From contig OZ020489.1 in assembly GCA_963971405.1 (NCBI GenBank), positions 32,583,047 to 32,647,046 of the forward strand: a DNA stretch of 64,000 nucleotides, in the 5' to 3' direction. The position numbers were made by a program, and so were the translations under genes. This document shows, in pieces, positions 11,856 through 24,733 of the stretch. The DNA comes from Psococerastis gibbosa (Eukaryota; Arthropoda; Insecta; Psocodea; Psocidae). Below the pieces are notes generated by a model. That model did not search any database. It had not been told where the DNA came from and was given only the letters and a program-made list of their open reading frames with translations. The number at the start of each line of letters is the position of its first letter. Positions within the stretch are counted from its first letter, which is position 1.

Positions 11856-14004
11856 AGTTCACCCCGTGCTATAGTGCCGGAAGATGAAGAAGGGGTACTG
11901 TCTTTTTAGTATTATATTATATCTGGCGCATTGATGCTTTGTAATTCAGTATCGTGTTAACGTCCCACTCATTCCAGCCAATTCCTATTCCTAGATAACT
12001 ACAAGTGTTGCACGTTCAGACGTTCTGGCAGGCTCTCATATATAGTTCAGATATACATGATCATTGAGATTATTGATCATATCACGCATTGTGCACATAT
12101 AGTTCATTTGCTCTCTTGACATAGTCGCTGCATTTCGTGTCATACGATAATTATCGTGTTTCCACAAGTTATTGAATATTTCGCTTCGTTTTCCAATCGT
12201 CACAAATCCGTAGATATTCTTAGACACCAATCAGACGAAAAAAAGGTCATAAACTGTAATAGTCTAGTCATAAGTCTGCAAAACCATTTCAATCTGAGAC
12301 ATTCTTATACATACTTTAGTACCAGTTACCCCCACCCCCTCCCCGTCCGCCGCTGTAGCATGGCGTGTGCATAATAATATGTTATTTGCTTGCCTCTGAG
12401 TTACGACTAGCTAATTCCTCTTTCTCAGCGATTGCTTTAGTCAACGCACTAAACCTTATGTTTATTTTAAACGTAACACTCAATTTTCCCGTGTGGTTCT
12501 ATTTGCATTTCCACTATTATAGGTTGCTACAATGTCATTGTTTCCATATCGCGGCGAACGATATGAGGGGAGGGGCTGTCTAGAAACTAGAAGCTTGATT
12601 CTATGCTACATAGTTGTTGCAGCAAAAGACGGAATTAATTTTTTGTCACGTAGCTTTTTCTACCAGTGGCTGATACATTTTTTTCCGTCAAGATAATCAG
12701 TAGGATTCATAAAAAATAAGTCATTATTATTATTATTACTGCTTCATGAGTTAAAGGTCGATGAAATTAATATTAGGCTATTAATATTTTTTTTATGTTA
12801 ACTGTCAAGTACCAAATAAATTGCTGCAACCTATGAGCTTCAAAATTGTTAACCATTAACTTGTCACTCATTGGTTACTGAAACTTGATAAAGTAACCAA
12901 GCATCGTAAGTTGGTATTTAGTTGGCCTTTACTTTTCGCTTTATCCTCCTGTTCCCCTAATACTTCGGACCTCACTCTTCATGTCTATAAAAATATCAGT
13001 AGATTTGCAGTAGCAAACTTTCTCTATACCAATCACTGACATGAGTGATGTTCGTCCTACACCAAACCTGTAGAGTCCATCTAATTTACTAGGATGCGCC
13101 CTTGTTGCACGCTCAAAACAACGCACATTATTAGATGACCTCTCACTGCTTGAAGGTGGTTACAACTGTACGGTCGTCTTCATATGTTCCCATAGAAAGA
13201 CCGTGCGGTTGTAAACCCCTCCAAGTAGTGACAGGTCAACTAATATTGTGGTTGTTTAGAGGGCGTAACAAACCGTAAAACAGTTGAACGGACTGTAGCG
13301 GCAACGTACCACAAGTTGGCCAAAGCAATTTTCTTATTTGTGACGAATATAAATTATTTTTAAACTAATTATGATTCCAAAGAGTTAGCGTTAATTTGTT
13401 GCGTGCTGTTTTGGGCCGCCTCGTACTCGGAATTGCGTTTCCTTAGCGCTATTCCGGAGGCGTAGCACTCTTTAATCTCCCTGTCCTTAGTTATTGATGC
13501 GACTCTCACTCCCATTTTGCGGATTCTAATTCTATGTGAATATATTGGTTGCTTTCACCGAATTTAAAACCCTTTTATTGGTCCGTATTATTTGTTTACC
13601 TATTTTTATTTGGTACAATTTTTCTTCTTTTGTAACAAGCTAGTAAGTAAATAAAAAAATACAGCTCCGCAGTCCGCCATAGCCATGCAATATTGCATAA
13701 CTATTTCAATGTACCTTGTATCTAAAACTAGACTAGTGCAAAAAAGATGTAGCTACTGTTCTGATCATGCGTTACTTGTAGTTACTACTTGCTACTACAG
13801 TTGTTTGCTAGTAGTACTTCTTCGTGTAGTTACTGAGACCGGGTCTCCTCCCCTCGATCCTGGCACGCCATCTTCAGCTCCACGTATGTATTGGCCCCTA
13901 CATAGGAATCGCATTGGACTTTTTTTGTAGCAGTCAGTGCGACGATTCCTGTGATACCGCCAAATCAAAATAATTTTTTGCGGTAAATCGCCTTTTGCAT
14001 TCAT
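11856..14004. other. Intergenic, no gene seen
   Basis: It contains an imperfect inverted repeat at about 13133-13247 (TTAGATGACCTCTCACTGCT mirrored by AGTAGTGACAGGTCAACTAA) around a central loop, probably another MITE. Confidence 0.45.
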
Positions 14005-14330
14005 GGTCTTCTGATAACATCATATTAAAGATTTGGCTCATGTCTTCTACACCTTAGAAGACTACTCCATCCACCATATAATTGGAAGTATTAAATTTTT
14101 GGTACCTCAGTTCTTTTATAAAAACCAGTGGGGACTAGAATTTCGCGTAAAATAGAGTTTTAGGAAAAACTACTGAACCGAAAAGTAAAAATACCCGATT
14201 ACATGATCCACGAAGTGGTCTTCTACAACTTGAATGAGCCAAATTTTTAATAACTTGCTGAGTTAATGAAATAAAAAATAAAAAACATTAAATTTTGGGG
14301 GCCAATTTTCTTCATAGCATATCCTCTTAA
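14005..14330. repeat. Family H MITE copy
   Basis: It shares TTAAAGATTTGGCTCAT near the left and GGTCTTCTACAACTTGAATG, GAGCCAAATTTTTAATAACT and the end CATATCCTCTTAA at the right. The right end coincides with TTAA. The left end is truncated. Confidence 0.55.
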
Positions 14331-17300
14331 ATACATTGAAAAAACGGTATGCCATACGTTCTACTAAATCCAGCAACACGTCCTGCCACGGTTGCCAATT
14401 AATAATTCATGGCGCTAAAACGGGAACAAAGAGCCGTAAAACTGAAATAGTTCTCTCAGTTTCAAGCCCTGTAACATAACCCTGAGGATCAGACGTAAAT
14501 AAAAAACTTTACATTTACTCTCTATTCCGGTAATGGGGTTTTCGTTCAAGTCAAGATAGCAAAGGCTGTGTGTATTGCATAAGCTTATAAGGGAAATAAG
14601 CCGTGGGATTGGGGAACCGAGAAGTGCAAGCAATCCCCTTGCCTGGCGAGAAGCATGGCTTTCTTTGAGCTAACTGAATTGACCTGGACTTTTTAATATT
14701 ATATGAGTGCACCTTTCAGCAGCTTATATAAAGTATCGCTGCTCTCAGAGTTGAGCTGGTATACTACTTGACTTTAAGGACATATTGTAATTTTTTTTCT
14801 GTGTTTAGAGTGCAATATTAGTCTAGGATGGGTTTAATCACAGTTATTACTCCCTGAAGTACCCTTTTTTATCATAGATTAAGGAATCACCCACATGATT
14901 TGCATTTAATTGGACTTCTAGGTTTGTTTGTAAGTAAATGAGTATGTATTTAATTTTATTTCTTCCTGTGGGGAAAATGCCTTCAAGAACTGAATAGTAT
15001 TTTAAATACCGCGTTAATATCACAATATTTTATCACCTCTTTGGTACCATCATTCATGGGTGGATAGGTGGAAAGTAGAGTGTGACCAAAATCCAGGCGT
15101 AAATGAAGACATCAGTGATGAAGCGTGAAAGTGGCCGGAATGAATCCCCCCGCCGGTTGAGGTCTACCCTTAACCAATTTCGGGCAAGTCAGGGAAAGTG
15201 AGCGTACCTGATTCACCGATGAGGGAGGGGGGGGGGGGTTGAGAGTGCGGATGGCAAGACCATAGCCAGACATTTTTTTGGGGGGCGAGGGTCCATCTGA
15301 CGTTACCGGAAGTGAGGTAGACTCAATATATGTAAAACTCCATTCTATATAGTGTACGCTGCAAATGTTTCGGGGGGAGGGTCCGGACTCTGGCCTTGCC
15401 TGGTGGGTTGCAAAGGCTACACTCCCTGATGCCAACAAATATCTAACTAATCTCAAAATACCTGGAATGGTTTACTTTCAACGCCGACATACCGACGGTA
15501 CATTAATTAATTTATACACTGTATTTGACGTGTATTTCCTGTACTAGTTAGTTTGTAGTACCTAATTGTATTTTGTTATGTTGACACTCTGTTTTAATAG
15601 CAGTAGCTCTTTCTTATGAAAATGTACGATTATATACATTTGTATGTATCATACAGCACCGTATGGTGAAACGTGGCAGTGAAATAAAAACTCCGCCTTG
15701 TTGATTTCTGTATTAATGGCTCAGATAAACTGATTTTTGGAAGAATCAGCTACGGTCAGCTTCCTCTTAAGTTAGCCACTATTACTAGTATTAGTAATAG
15801 CCGGCCGCCATACCAAGCTGAATACAGCGGACCAGAGCAGGTTCAGAGCTGCAGATAACTTGGTCGTGTGCACAGTGCCGGTAGGGAAACATGGTAGGAC
15901 TTGTCCTGGTCACCTCCGAACTAATCGTGTGACTTCATTGTGTTTCCCAAGTGGTTCGGAATCCACTATAATCAGGAGGTCCACTGGAGCCCACACCGTG
16001 GCCTGGGACTGTTTCCTACCATACTACTACTAGTATTATTAATATTAGAACGAACATGAGCAAAAAAATAGTTATTATTAAACATGCTGTGATAGTTGAT
16101 TGATGGCTTGTGCGCTGTGCCAGACTTTTAAATACAACATCTAAAAGTCGCACTGTAATACCCCTAAATAAATTTATGTTCTTAAAATAATACTTCATTG
16201 TCCTGCTTCGAAAATGAAAATGTTCATCTGTTCATAACAAACATCATTTCTGTAATATCATCCCTTCATTATTTTCTTTTGCTCTTATTTGCTTTGTGTC
16301 CTTTTATTATTACTTCCACTGTTGCTACTGTATTTGATAGCCCTCAGCTGCTGCGCTGCTTCGCTTTCTCACGTCATTTCGACAATTGTTCGTGCGGATG
16401 GATTTCTAAATTTATCATTACCTGTTTTTTTGCATTAACTAAGGATTTCCGGTAGTGTATCACGTCAGCACCATTCACATTGGACTGATCATTTTATACA
16501 AATGGATCTAGAGCTGCAGTACATTGTTTTCCAATTTATGCGTTAGTATTCTTAATGGTGCTTTTTCGCTGATTTTGAGGCTGATAAAATAATGTAACCG
16601 TATATTTCTACTGTTGATACTTACGAATGTTTACGGTTTTCTTCTTTTTTACAGTATTGTAAAATGCATTCTATTAAGTACACTACAACTACTGTAGATT
16701 GGTCGTACTTGTATAACTCTACACAACATGGGATCAGAACTCTTGACTTCGTCTTCTTCTTAAGTCGCAATCTATCGATTGTTTGCAGTAAATATTTTCA
16801 CCATGTCCATTCATACCTGGCCTCTCTTTTGAGTTTCATGTAGGCTCCACATCTCATATCTTGCCCCTAACTTTGGTTCCCTTAATGGTGCCGTTACAAA
16901 AGTCCTTCCTTCATCAGATGAGCCATCCTCTTGGCTTGTCTCACGGATATGTTAATAAATTAGTAACCTTCGTTTATCCTTTGCAGCACCTCTGCGTTTG
17001 CTATGTGATCTTTCCGTGATAAGATATCTTGTAAAATACGCTTTAAAAAAATAGTTGAATCCGACGGGTAATAGTAATTAGTATCACCCTATCATGTAGC
17101 ATAGCAACTCTCCGCGTTTCAAAGCGGTGCTCATAATTTTATGAACGTTGTTGAAGTCCACCTGCTCTGTTTCAGAAAAATATGAACGGTGTTTCTAAGA
17201 AACTTCGTGGAAGATGATGTAACGGCCCAGATATACAATACTATTTCTAACATTATGTAAAAAAATCGCTTTCGGCTCTGGTCGATGAGGTGTAGGGAGA

Positions 17301-17360
17301 TTCCATAAAAGCACCGACCATAAAAGAACCACGATAAAAGCAATCCATTCGAATTTACTG
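14331..17360. other. Intergenic, no gene seen apart from family D
   Basis: A G run at about 15229-15238 lies in repeat-like DNA resembling the 5.0-kb family (GACGTYACYGGARGTGAGGT). No coding signal. Confidence 0.45.
15801..15988 (+). repeat. Dispersed repeat family D, copy 2
   Basis: It is nearly the same length as copy 1 and collinear with it, from CCGGCCGCCATACCAAGCTG to ATAATCAGGAGGTCCACTG. It is flanked by palindromic TACTAGTATTAGTA-type DNA. Confidence 0.7.
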
Positions 17361-17463
17361 TCGCTAAGATAAACCTGAGGCGTTGGTTTGACAAGAGCAC
17401 GACATCCCCTTTCAGTGCTGCCGTCTCCAAGGTCCAAATTGCGAGGATAGTCGCCAATCTTTG
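17361..17463 (+). mobile_element. LINE C-terminal fragment (SKVQIARIVANL)
   Basis: The plus strand reads NLRRWFDKSTTSPFSAAVSK, then VQIARIVANL and a stop. It is the same protein tail as at 29.9 kb and 41.5 kb. ORFs on the other strand here are shadows. Confidence 0.6.
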
Positions 17464-17934
17464 AGACATTTAAAACAGAAGGAGAAAATAATCCGACATC
17501 CCTAAACTGGTCACTATTTATTTCGGCGGCAAAATATGGTCGTGCCCTAATAAGAAATTTTTCAAAGTTAAACAACTATATGCTTGTCAAAAGAATTAGC
17601 TAACGACTGAGCTGCAGTGACGTCTACTTCCCGCCTTATAGACAGGAAATTTCTGTTTCGGCAACACCTCCAACTGCTTTTAAAGCTTGCTTGAGGCACC
17701 GGTTTAAGCTAATGGAATCAAAACAAACGGAGAAAAATGCTGCTGTGGGGGGCTGATATCGCATTTCCACACAGGGGGATATTCTTCTCTTGTGCCCACA
17801 TCCGCTTTCCCCCAACTACGTTTTAGGGGGTCGGAAATGCTCCTCTAATCGGGTCACACTCCCTGAGTGCTTTCTATTAAGTTTTATTCCATAGGTTTTG
17901 TGGATTTAAATTGATAGGTCTACTTACTTACTTT

Positions 17935-18240
17935 ACTTTATCGAATGCCAGCTCTTGGTATCTCTGCCATTCGCCGACGAGCGTCCCAGTAAAGACGCAT
18001 AAGGTTTCTGTCCTGGTAGTTGGAGAGGGCTGCGCAATCCTGTAGGTGTAGACCGTCTATTCTCACAGAGTTGCAAAGGGGACAGGTGTCTAGAACCCCG
18101 ATTCGGTGAAGGTGCGCTTGTAACTAGTCGTGCCCAGTGGTAAGTCTGAATTTTGCGACTGCATCAGCCCTCGGTAGATCCCGTGGTATGGGCTGGTTTA
18201 CGAGTGATTCCCACTGTTTCCCCGCAGCAAGCATCTTCTA
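17935..18240 (-). mobile_element. LINE ORF2 C-terminal fragment with RNase H tail and zinc knuckle
   Basis: The reverse complement reads PIPRDLPRADAVAKFRLTTG, HD, a TAG stop, LQAHLHRIGVLDTCPLC, and then HLQDC. This gives a CX2C...HX3C knuckle near the end, finishing RRRMAEIPRAGIR and a stop. One in-frame TAG marks it as dead. It is an I/R1-like LINE remnant. Confidence 0.7.
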
Positions 18241-19431
18241 TAGTCTTCTTGATAGGTCTGCTAAACATGTCATTTTACACCTCAATTTGGAGCTATGTGT
18301 TTTTTTGCCTGAGAAGACAGCATTATAAACTGTTTGTAGCTTACTCATAAGTCTGCTGACTACAAGTATTACATATGCTCTGCCTAGTATTGTAATAGTC
18401 TGTGAAATGTAACCAGTCACCTTGTACCTTGTTCGGCGTGATACGGTCCCTGCTGCTGTTGCTGCAATTAATTTTTTGTTCTGCCTATCCTACTGAAAGT
18501 CGCCAGAGTAATTATTGCGGGAATAAGTGTTATGACTGCCGAAGTTGATGTGAAGACCAAGTTGTCGGGAAATAGGGTAACTTCGTGATTCTTTTTCGAA
18601 ACGTTTGACCTCAATAGCTTTATTACCGTAAAGTGTAAAACTGCGGTGCAAGGGGATTTCGTAAAATTTTAAAACCGGAAATGAAGTAAATCTACGGTTG
18701 CACGGCAGGAAGAGTTGTTTGCATATAGGGCGTAAAATATGTGCTAAGTGCACCCCCGAGGGCCATGTTTTACACGAAACAGCATTATATCTCTAGCCGT
18801 CCCTTTCTAGCTTAGAAATCAGTGCTTCCCACGCCAACCTCCAATTTATTTTTCAGAATATATGCAGATTCGGTTGGTCGATTGGGAGGTTGCACCTGTT
18901 TCGTGTATCTGTACTTTATGAAATTGGCAGGCCGTTTACCAAGGGTTCGTTCGAATAAAGTCTGTTAAGCTATGAAGTTTCCTATTTCACAAAAAGCAGG
19001 CTTTGTAAGTAAGATACCTTACACTTCAAGGTGCTCACATAGTAGCTTCCATTATTCCATGAGTGGACGTGATTTTGATCACAAGACGTCTAGCGAGCAT
19101 ATTAGGAGAGGAAGGAGTTATGTCGCATTAAAAAACTATTTTATCGCGGAAGAAGGTGCCCACCCTTATACATATAGACTTAAATTGTAGAAGAAAGCGG
19201 TGGTACACATATAGAAAAAAATATTATATAAATAGACCTTTGTGAAAGATTTTGTATTATTTTGATGCATTGCATTTTGATGCATCGCATCTTCCATGAT
19301 AACATTGGTTTTTTTTCTTCTACCGAATTAGCTATTATACCATTGCATCTCTTAACTTAATGTGACGGTTATATGGTATTACTATGGCTGTCATTAAAGT
19401 TCTATGTAGGAGAGATGGGACATTCGCAAAG
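18241..19431. other. Intergenic, no gene seen
   Basis: Several 60-87-codon frames have no recognisable motif or splice context. Confidence 0.45.
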
Positions 19432-20128
19432 TCTTTTCAATTAAATTTAAAAAGAATCGTTTTTGGCGAGATACGAATGTCCCAGCTCTTCTATGTTAGA
19501 ACTCTAGCTGTATCTGTACAGTTACTTAGAAGAGTGCTGCTACCTATCAGATTTACCTTGTAGCTACCCTCCCCACTTTCAATATCGTATATAACTACGC
19601 CTGCCACATCTTTTCAATGAAATTTAAAAATATAGGTTTTGGCGGGAAACGAATGTCCTAGCTCTCCTTTGTTAGAACTCTAGCTGTATCTGTACAGTTA
19701 CTTAGAAGAGTGTTGCTACCTGTCAGATTTACCATGTAGCTACCCTCCCCACTTTCAATATCGTATATAACTGCGCCTGCCACATCTTTTCAATGAAATT
19801 TAAAAATATAGGTTTTGGCGGGAAACGAATGTCCCAGCTCTCTTTTGTTAGAACTATAGGTGTATCTGTACAGTTACTTAGAAGAGTGTTGCTACCTGTC
19901 AGATTTACCTTGTAGCTACCCTCCCCACTTTCAATATGGTATATAACTGCGCCTGCCACATCTTTTCAATGAAATTTAAAAATATAGGTTTTGGCGGGAA
20001 ACGAATGTCCCAGCTCTCTTTTGTTAGAACTATAGGTGTATCTGTACAGTTACTTAGAAGAGTGTTGCTACCTGTCAGATTTACCTTGTAGCTACCCTCC
20101 CCACTTTCAATATCGTATATAACTACTA
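19432..20128. repeat. 176-bp tandem array, four units
   Basis: TAGCTACCCTCC recurs at 19561, 19737, 19913 and 20089, exactly 176 bases apart. TCTTTTCAAT and GGCGRGAWACGAATGTCC recur with the same period. Later units are nearly identical and the first is more diverged. The unit resembles single dispersed copies at 25.4, 37.8, 59.9 and 61.9 kb. Confidence 0.9.
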
Positions 20129-20689
20129 ACTACTGCATAATTAATTTCTATGTAGCATGTCCCGGCACGATTATTGCTTTAGGCGCCAGAGAATCATGCA
20201 TATTCGATGACATTGCATTGGGTTTGGTCAATGGGATTATAGCAAGAGAGTATTAATTCCCCATCATTGAGCCCATGTCGGGCTAAATGGCCATTCCACC
20301 CCCGAGGAGACGGAAGGGTGTTATCTCCCCGGGACGGCGTTGAGACGATTCTCTCTTTCCGGTATAAACCGGAAACGTTTCCAAGTTCCGTACGGAGAAG
20401 CTGCTCTATCGGGATTCCGGATTTTATCAGTTTTGTTAATTTTAATTTTATCGGTTTAGTAGTAGTGACCGATTTATTAACTTCTCCAACACAACTTAGC
20501 GAAGCCATGATCGTATTAGTTGGTTACTTCTTTCCTTTATTAGGGCAATTGAATGAATGAATGAACGTGTATTGAACATACAAAAAAGACACTATTTATG
20601 GACAGTAATTGTAAGGCCGTACTAGTAGACCTATAACAATTTTCCCTGCCCTAAAACTAAAATAAAAAAATAGATAATACCTTAAACTG

Positions 20690-20835
20690 TCATTAAACTA
20701 ACTTATGTAGAAGAGGCCCTCCCCGTTATAACCAAAATTAGAGGATTTGGAAAAATCTAGACTTGGCCGTATTCGAACCCTCAATCTATGCCTATCCGTG
20801 GCATCGTCTTAACCGCTGGACCACAAGCCCGCAAG
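20690..20835 (-). repeat. tRNA-derived element, family C (A and B box visible)
   Basis: On the minus strand GGGCTTGTGGTCCAGCGGTT resembles a tRNA 5' end with the A box TGGTCCAGCGG, and GGTTCGAATAC (20769-20779 reversed) is a B box. The acceptor stem does not close and a non-tRNA 3' part (CCTCTAATTTTGGTTATAAC) follows. This makes it a tRNA-derived retroposon-like copy, not a tRNA gene. Confidence 0.65.
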
Positions 20836-20939
20836 TACAGAGTTCGCTAAATTCTCTACTTATATATGCTATTCGACAGGATTCGTATTTGCTAGACAGG
20901 TTAGCACCTGTGGGCCGACCATGCCGTTTGGTATTGACT

Positions 20940-21066
20940 TACTCCTGGGGTTAAAAATGTAAATAAACCAATTTTTAAATAGCACTTTCCATTGTAAAAT
21001 TGTATTGTTTACATTTTTAATACCAGGGTTATTTAACCCTGGTATTAATATCGCCATGATCGGGGC
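20940..21066. repeat. Family I MITE partial copy
   Basis: GGGGTTAAAAATGTAAATAA, ATAGCACTTTCCATTGTAAA and ACCCTGGTATTAATATCGCC match the element at 58269-58542. Internally inverted. Confidence 0.55.
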
Positions 21067-22084
21067 ACAGCTGCACAACTACAAGTATCTAACCGAACAG
21101 ATCTGTGAGCTTACTTTATGACATAAAGGCAATACTACTAAACCCCATCTTGTCAATTTACTAAATATAGATTTATATTATAATTTACACTTAGTTGTAG
21201 CAAGATCTAGATGCCATTTGTACAGCTAAATATAAAAGAAAGTCGTGACATAACAACTCATTAAGTGCTGATGCCTGAGAATTGGTTGAAAATCCTCCTC
21301 TATTTGGTATGTTGTGGCCAGTAGTTTGGCCCTATCCTTCTATGAGTCTCAAAAACATTACCTTCTGGTCATAGTTGAGCACCCTGCCAGCTGGACACTA
21401 CGTTGGAATATGTACAGCTGGTTTGACTAAAATTTGGAGCAACAGTGGGGACAATAAATCATTTTTACCACCTCGCCGCTTTTCCTGTCGGTTACACCGT
21501 TTCCGTCCCTTTAGCTCGGTCCTGTCCGTTCCCCCTGTCCGTGCCCCTCACCCGCATTTTTTTTTTTGCAGCTGGGTTTCCGGATTCAACTCAATTTCCG
21601 GTTTGGTGGAAGGTTGAGTACATTTCCAACGTTTTAACCGATTTCTAATCAAATAAAATACTATTGAGATAAAACTACAATAAAATATCAAATTCATGTC
21701 GTGGAAAATTTTATGGTGTAATTTTCATGTTTTGACAAACTTTCAATAACCTGTAGTAGTTATTGTTTTATTACTATTGGGCTCATGCGAGCATTAGTAT
21801 ATTTTTACAGTGATTGTGCGCACAAAGGATAAGTTTTAAGAGCGATCTGAAGCATTTAAATACAACAGAGTAGGTATGTTTGGCGTATTCCTGCCGGCCT
21901 ACTATGACGATTATTATTAATCCTAACCTGGGATAAAAAATATAAACAAGATTGTTCTATATTAAAAACTGTTTTTATTACATTTTTAACTCCAAGATTA
22001 ACACCAAGCGCCATAGTAGGTCCGCTATGTTTCTATGGTTCATATTGCAGTATTATAATTATGATTAATATAACACTAACATTT

Positions 22085-24275
22085 AACTAACTTTGATTTA
22101 AGAGGTTCCTCCTTATAACCGAAATTAGAAGATATAGAAAAGATTGGGCTTGGCGGGATTCGAACCCACAATCTACGCCTAAGGTGCCCATTTCATCGAC
22201 CGGCTAGGGCTATTTACAAAAACGGTGACGTGGTAGCAGACATTCAAGACCTAGGCGGGGTTTCCATCTATCTCGCATTGCAGAATGCAAATGACATTGA
22301 CGGAAACGTTTGTTTTTCTTTTTATAGAAATCTATTAAAATGTTTGTAATTAACATAGCCTGCCAATCGAAATAAGCTGACTGGCATCCCTATGCTTATA
22401 CATAGGATGCAGTATTTCAGGGCTTTGTGATTTTTTTCATGAACTCACAGGATCGAAGTTACAAAATATTTGCGTCCCACTTTCGGATTTTGGCCACTTG
22501 GTAGCGCTTGGGTGTTTCCCGCACAAATTTAAAAATTGAAATGTAGTAGTCAATATCAATTTAATGTGTCGTTTCATATTAATACATCCATAATGACCCA
22601 AATTTAATGAAATAAACTAGTTTTTTGTATCATTCGCACACCTAGGCCTATCTACAGTACAATGGTCAATGAATATTTTAAAAAAATGCTCGTGGTATCC
22701 TACGCAGTATGTATTAATGTATGGAAGTATCACATACAATACTTCAAATTATGTTCCAACATGAGTTTAGAAAGAGTACTGTAGGCCTACTTTACGTTAC
22801 GGCAAGCATTCATTAGGGCCTTTTCGTACAGGTCACTGGGGGTTTAACATATTAAACCAAACCCCTGTATGAGGAAAAAGGCAAAAAACGACTTTGCGTC
22901 GTGTTCATTAAGCATAACACACCACACTACCACAGTAGACCATGTATCGGACATTTTCACAACCTCAGCCTTTACCCCTATTTATTCTGACGGGTAGTTC
23001 CTCACTAACGCAATACGGCGACACCTACCATGTTCCCTTACTTTTGACTCCGTAAGCCATGGGTGACAAGTGAAAACTCAAGGTGAGTTCCATGGAAAAG
23101 GCTTCTAAAATACAGCATAATGCAATAACATAAATGTAATAACAAATATACAGTAATTTACAGTGAAGAGGAAGGAACACAACTATTATTTTTGACTTTT
23201 TCCTTCTGGTAGGTTGTCTTGCTTTGACTTAAAGTTTCCACTCAAATTTCCTTGCTTCAACATTTTCTCTGGCGGGACGAGATGCCTCCTCTGCTCCTGT
23301 TCCCCGAAATATGTTGCCCTAAAAATGTCAATAATATTAACCTACCGATGCATAACAATTAAAATAAGACAGCATATTTTGTTTTAGTTAATGTATGCTA
23401 TGCAGTGGACCCATAGAGGGAAGTCACTGTCTCAAATTATTACTTTGCAAGCCCCATGCATACAAAGGCTTAAAAATGCTTCTCGTAGGTTGTACAGTAA
23501 CTTGTTGCACTCGGTGTGTTTGGGGAGTGTGCTAAGTGACTTAGTTTGGCTACAAGACGGCAACACATGCAACACTTTATGAAGAATTAAAGCTATTGTG
23601 GGTTTAATATAAATTACTCACTTACCTTTTAGAAGTATTATAGTAGGCCTACTTTACTTTACATAATGTGTAGCATAGTGTGAAGTTTTCAATCCAACAA
23701 CCGAACTTATTTTATTAGTAAAGTAGGTATTGCTGTAGAGTTTGAATCAATAAATAATTTTTATCATTTTTGTTTATCAAAAACCCACTCATTTCTGCTG
23801 CGTTGTTTTTGTTTTGAAAATGAATGTTGACTTCAAAACAGGCAGCCAATAGTAGGCCAAGTTTTATAGAACGTTCGAATACACTCACAATTGTTTCTTA
23901 ATAAATTAATTTGATTGGTTAAAACTGGGACGCAAATATTTTGTGACTCGGCTCATGTGATTTTCCTAGTTGGAATCACAGACGGCCCTATACCGACTAG
24001 CATTCTATAGTAAATATTTATTCTATGGTAATTAACATATCCCATGAAGCCATTTTTTAAATTTAGTTTGCTTGTTTGTGATTTTACTGTATGATCATTG
24101 ATCAATTTTAACTATGGCATAGAGGAAAACAAACATTTCATTTGCATTCTGCAATGCGAGATCGGTGGAAACGCCACCTAAGTCTTGAATGTCTGCTACC
24201 ACGTCACCGTTTTTGTAAATAGCCCTATCCGGTCGATGGAATGGGCGCCTAACCGGGGCGTCGTCTTAACAGCAG
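22085..24275 (-). repeat. Family C tRNA-like copy, split by a 2.07-kb insertion
   Basis: The left part (to 22182) contains TTGGCGGGATTCGAACCCAC and ATCTACGCCTAA. The right part (from 24248) resumes CCTAACCGGGGCGTCGTCTT. Joined at the shared CCTAA they reproduce the family sequence seen at 60.8 kb. Confidence 0.7.
22183..24247. mobile_element. 2.07-kb inverted-repeat element, family F (long form)
   Basis: The left end GGTGCCCATTTCATCGACCG and right end (reversed) CGCCCATTCCATCGACCG continue as inverted arms for about 130 bp, through TATTTACAAAAACGGTGACG and the MITE F block GGCGGGGTTTCCA. Further inverted blocks lie inside (ACAAAATATTTGCGTCCCA near 22460 and 23940). It is flanked by CCTAA on both sides. 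No transposase-like ORF is seen. Confidence 0.75.
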
Positions 24276-24410
24276 ATAATATACAAACCTATTTTAATAG
24301 CGATGTTCCGCTTGTGTTTTAATTTTAAGTAGGGCAGTGTTTCCCTTTTAGAAGGCTAAACTAATTTGCTTAAAAAAAATTTCATGTAACACGTGGCAAA
24401 ACATCGTGTA

Positions 24411-24733
24411 CAGGGGCGTAAAGTTGGGGGAGGGGGGACACAGTCCATCTTGCCCCCCCCCAGCTCCTTTTTTGGGGGGGGGGCCAGCCTGGAGCATTGT
24501 AATACGTGGTTCATGGAGACCCCCGGGCCCCTTTGCAGCAATATGAATGTAAGCACTCCTTTGTTAGCGTTATAAAATCTACAGCTATACTTTACTACTA
24601 TTAAAATACGTAAAACACTACTATTGCTAGCTACCCTGCTAATATATTTTCAATTTTTCCTTATCCTGCCTGATGACGTCACAAGGTCTACTTAGTTTTG
24701 CCCCCACCATCATTCTAAAACTTTACGCTTCTG
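24411..24733. mobile_element. hAT-like MITE, CAGGGGCGTAAAGTT ends
   Basis: The left terminus CAGGGGCGTAAAGTT and right terminus reversed CAGAAGCGTAAAGTT match 13 of 15. Flanking octamers agree at only 5 of 8. The interior has long G and C runs. Non-coding. Confidence 0.45.

Noticed and set aside
17195..17575. 126-codon minus-strand ORF
   Set aside because: Overlaps, on the opposite strand, the LINE tail at 17361-17463. The same antisense text appears at other LINE copies.
19432..20128. CRISPR-like array
   Set aside because: Units are 176 bp and contiguous with no unique spacers, in an animal genome. It is a tandem repeat.
20763..20835. Possible tRNA gene (A and B boxes)
   Set aside because: The acceptor and anticodon stems do not pair and the sequence recurs as a dispersed repeat.
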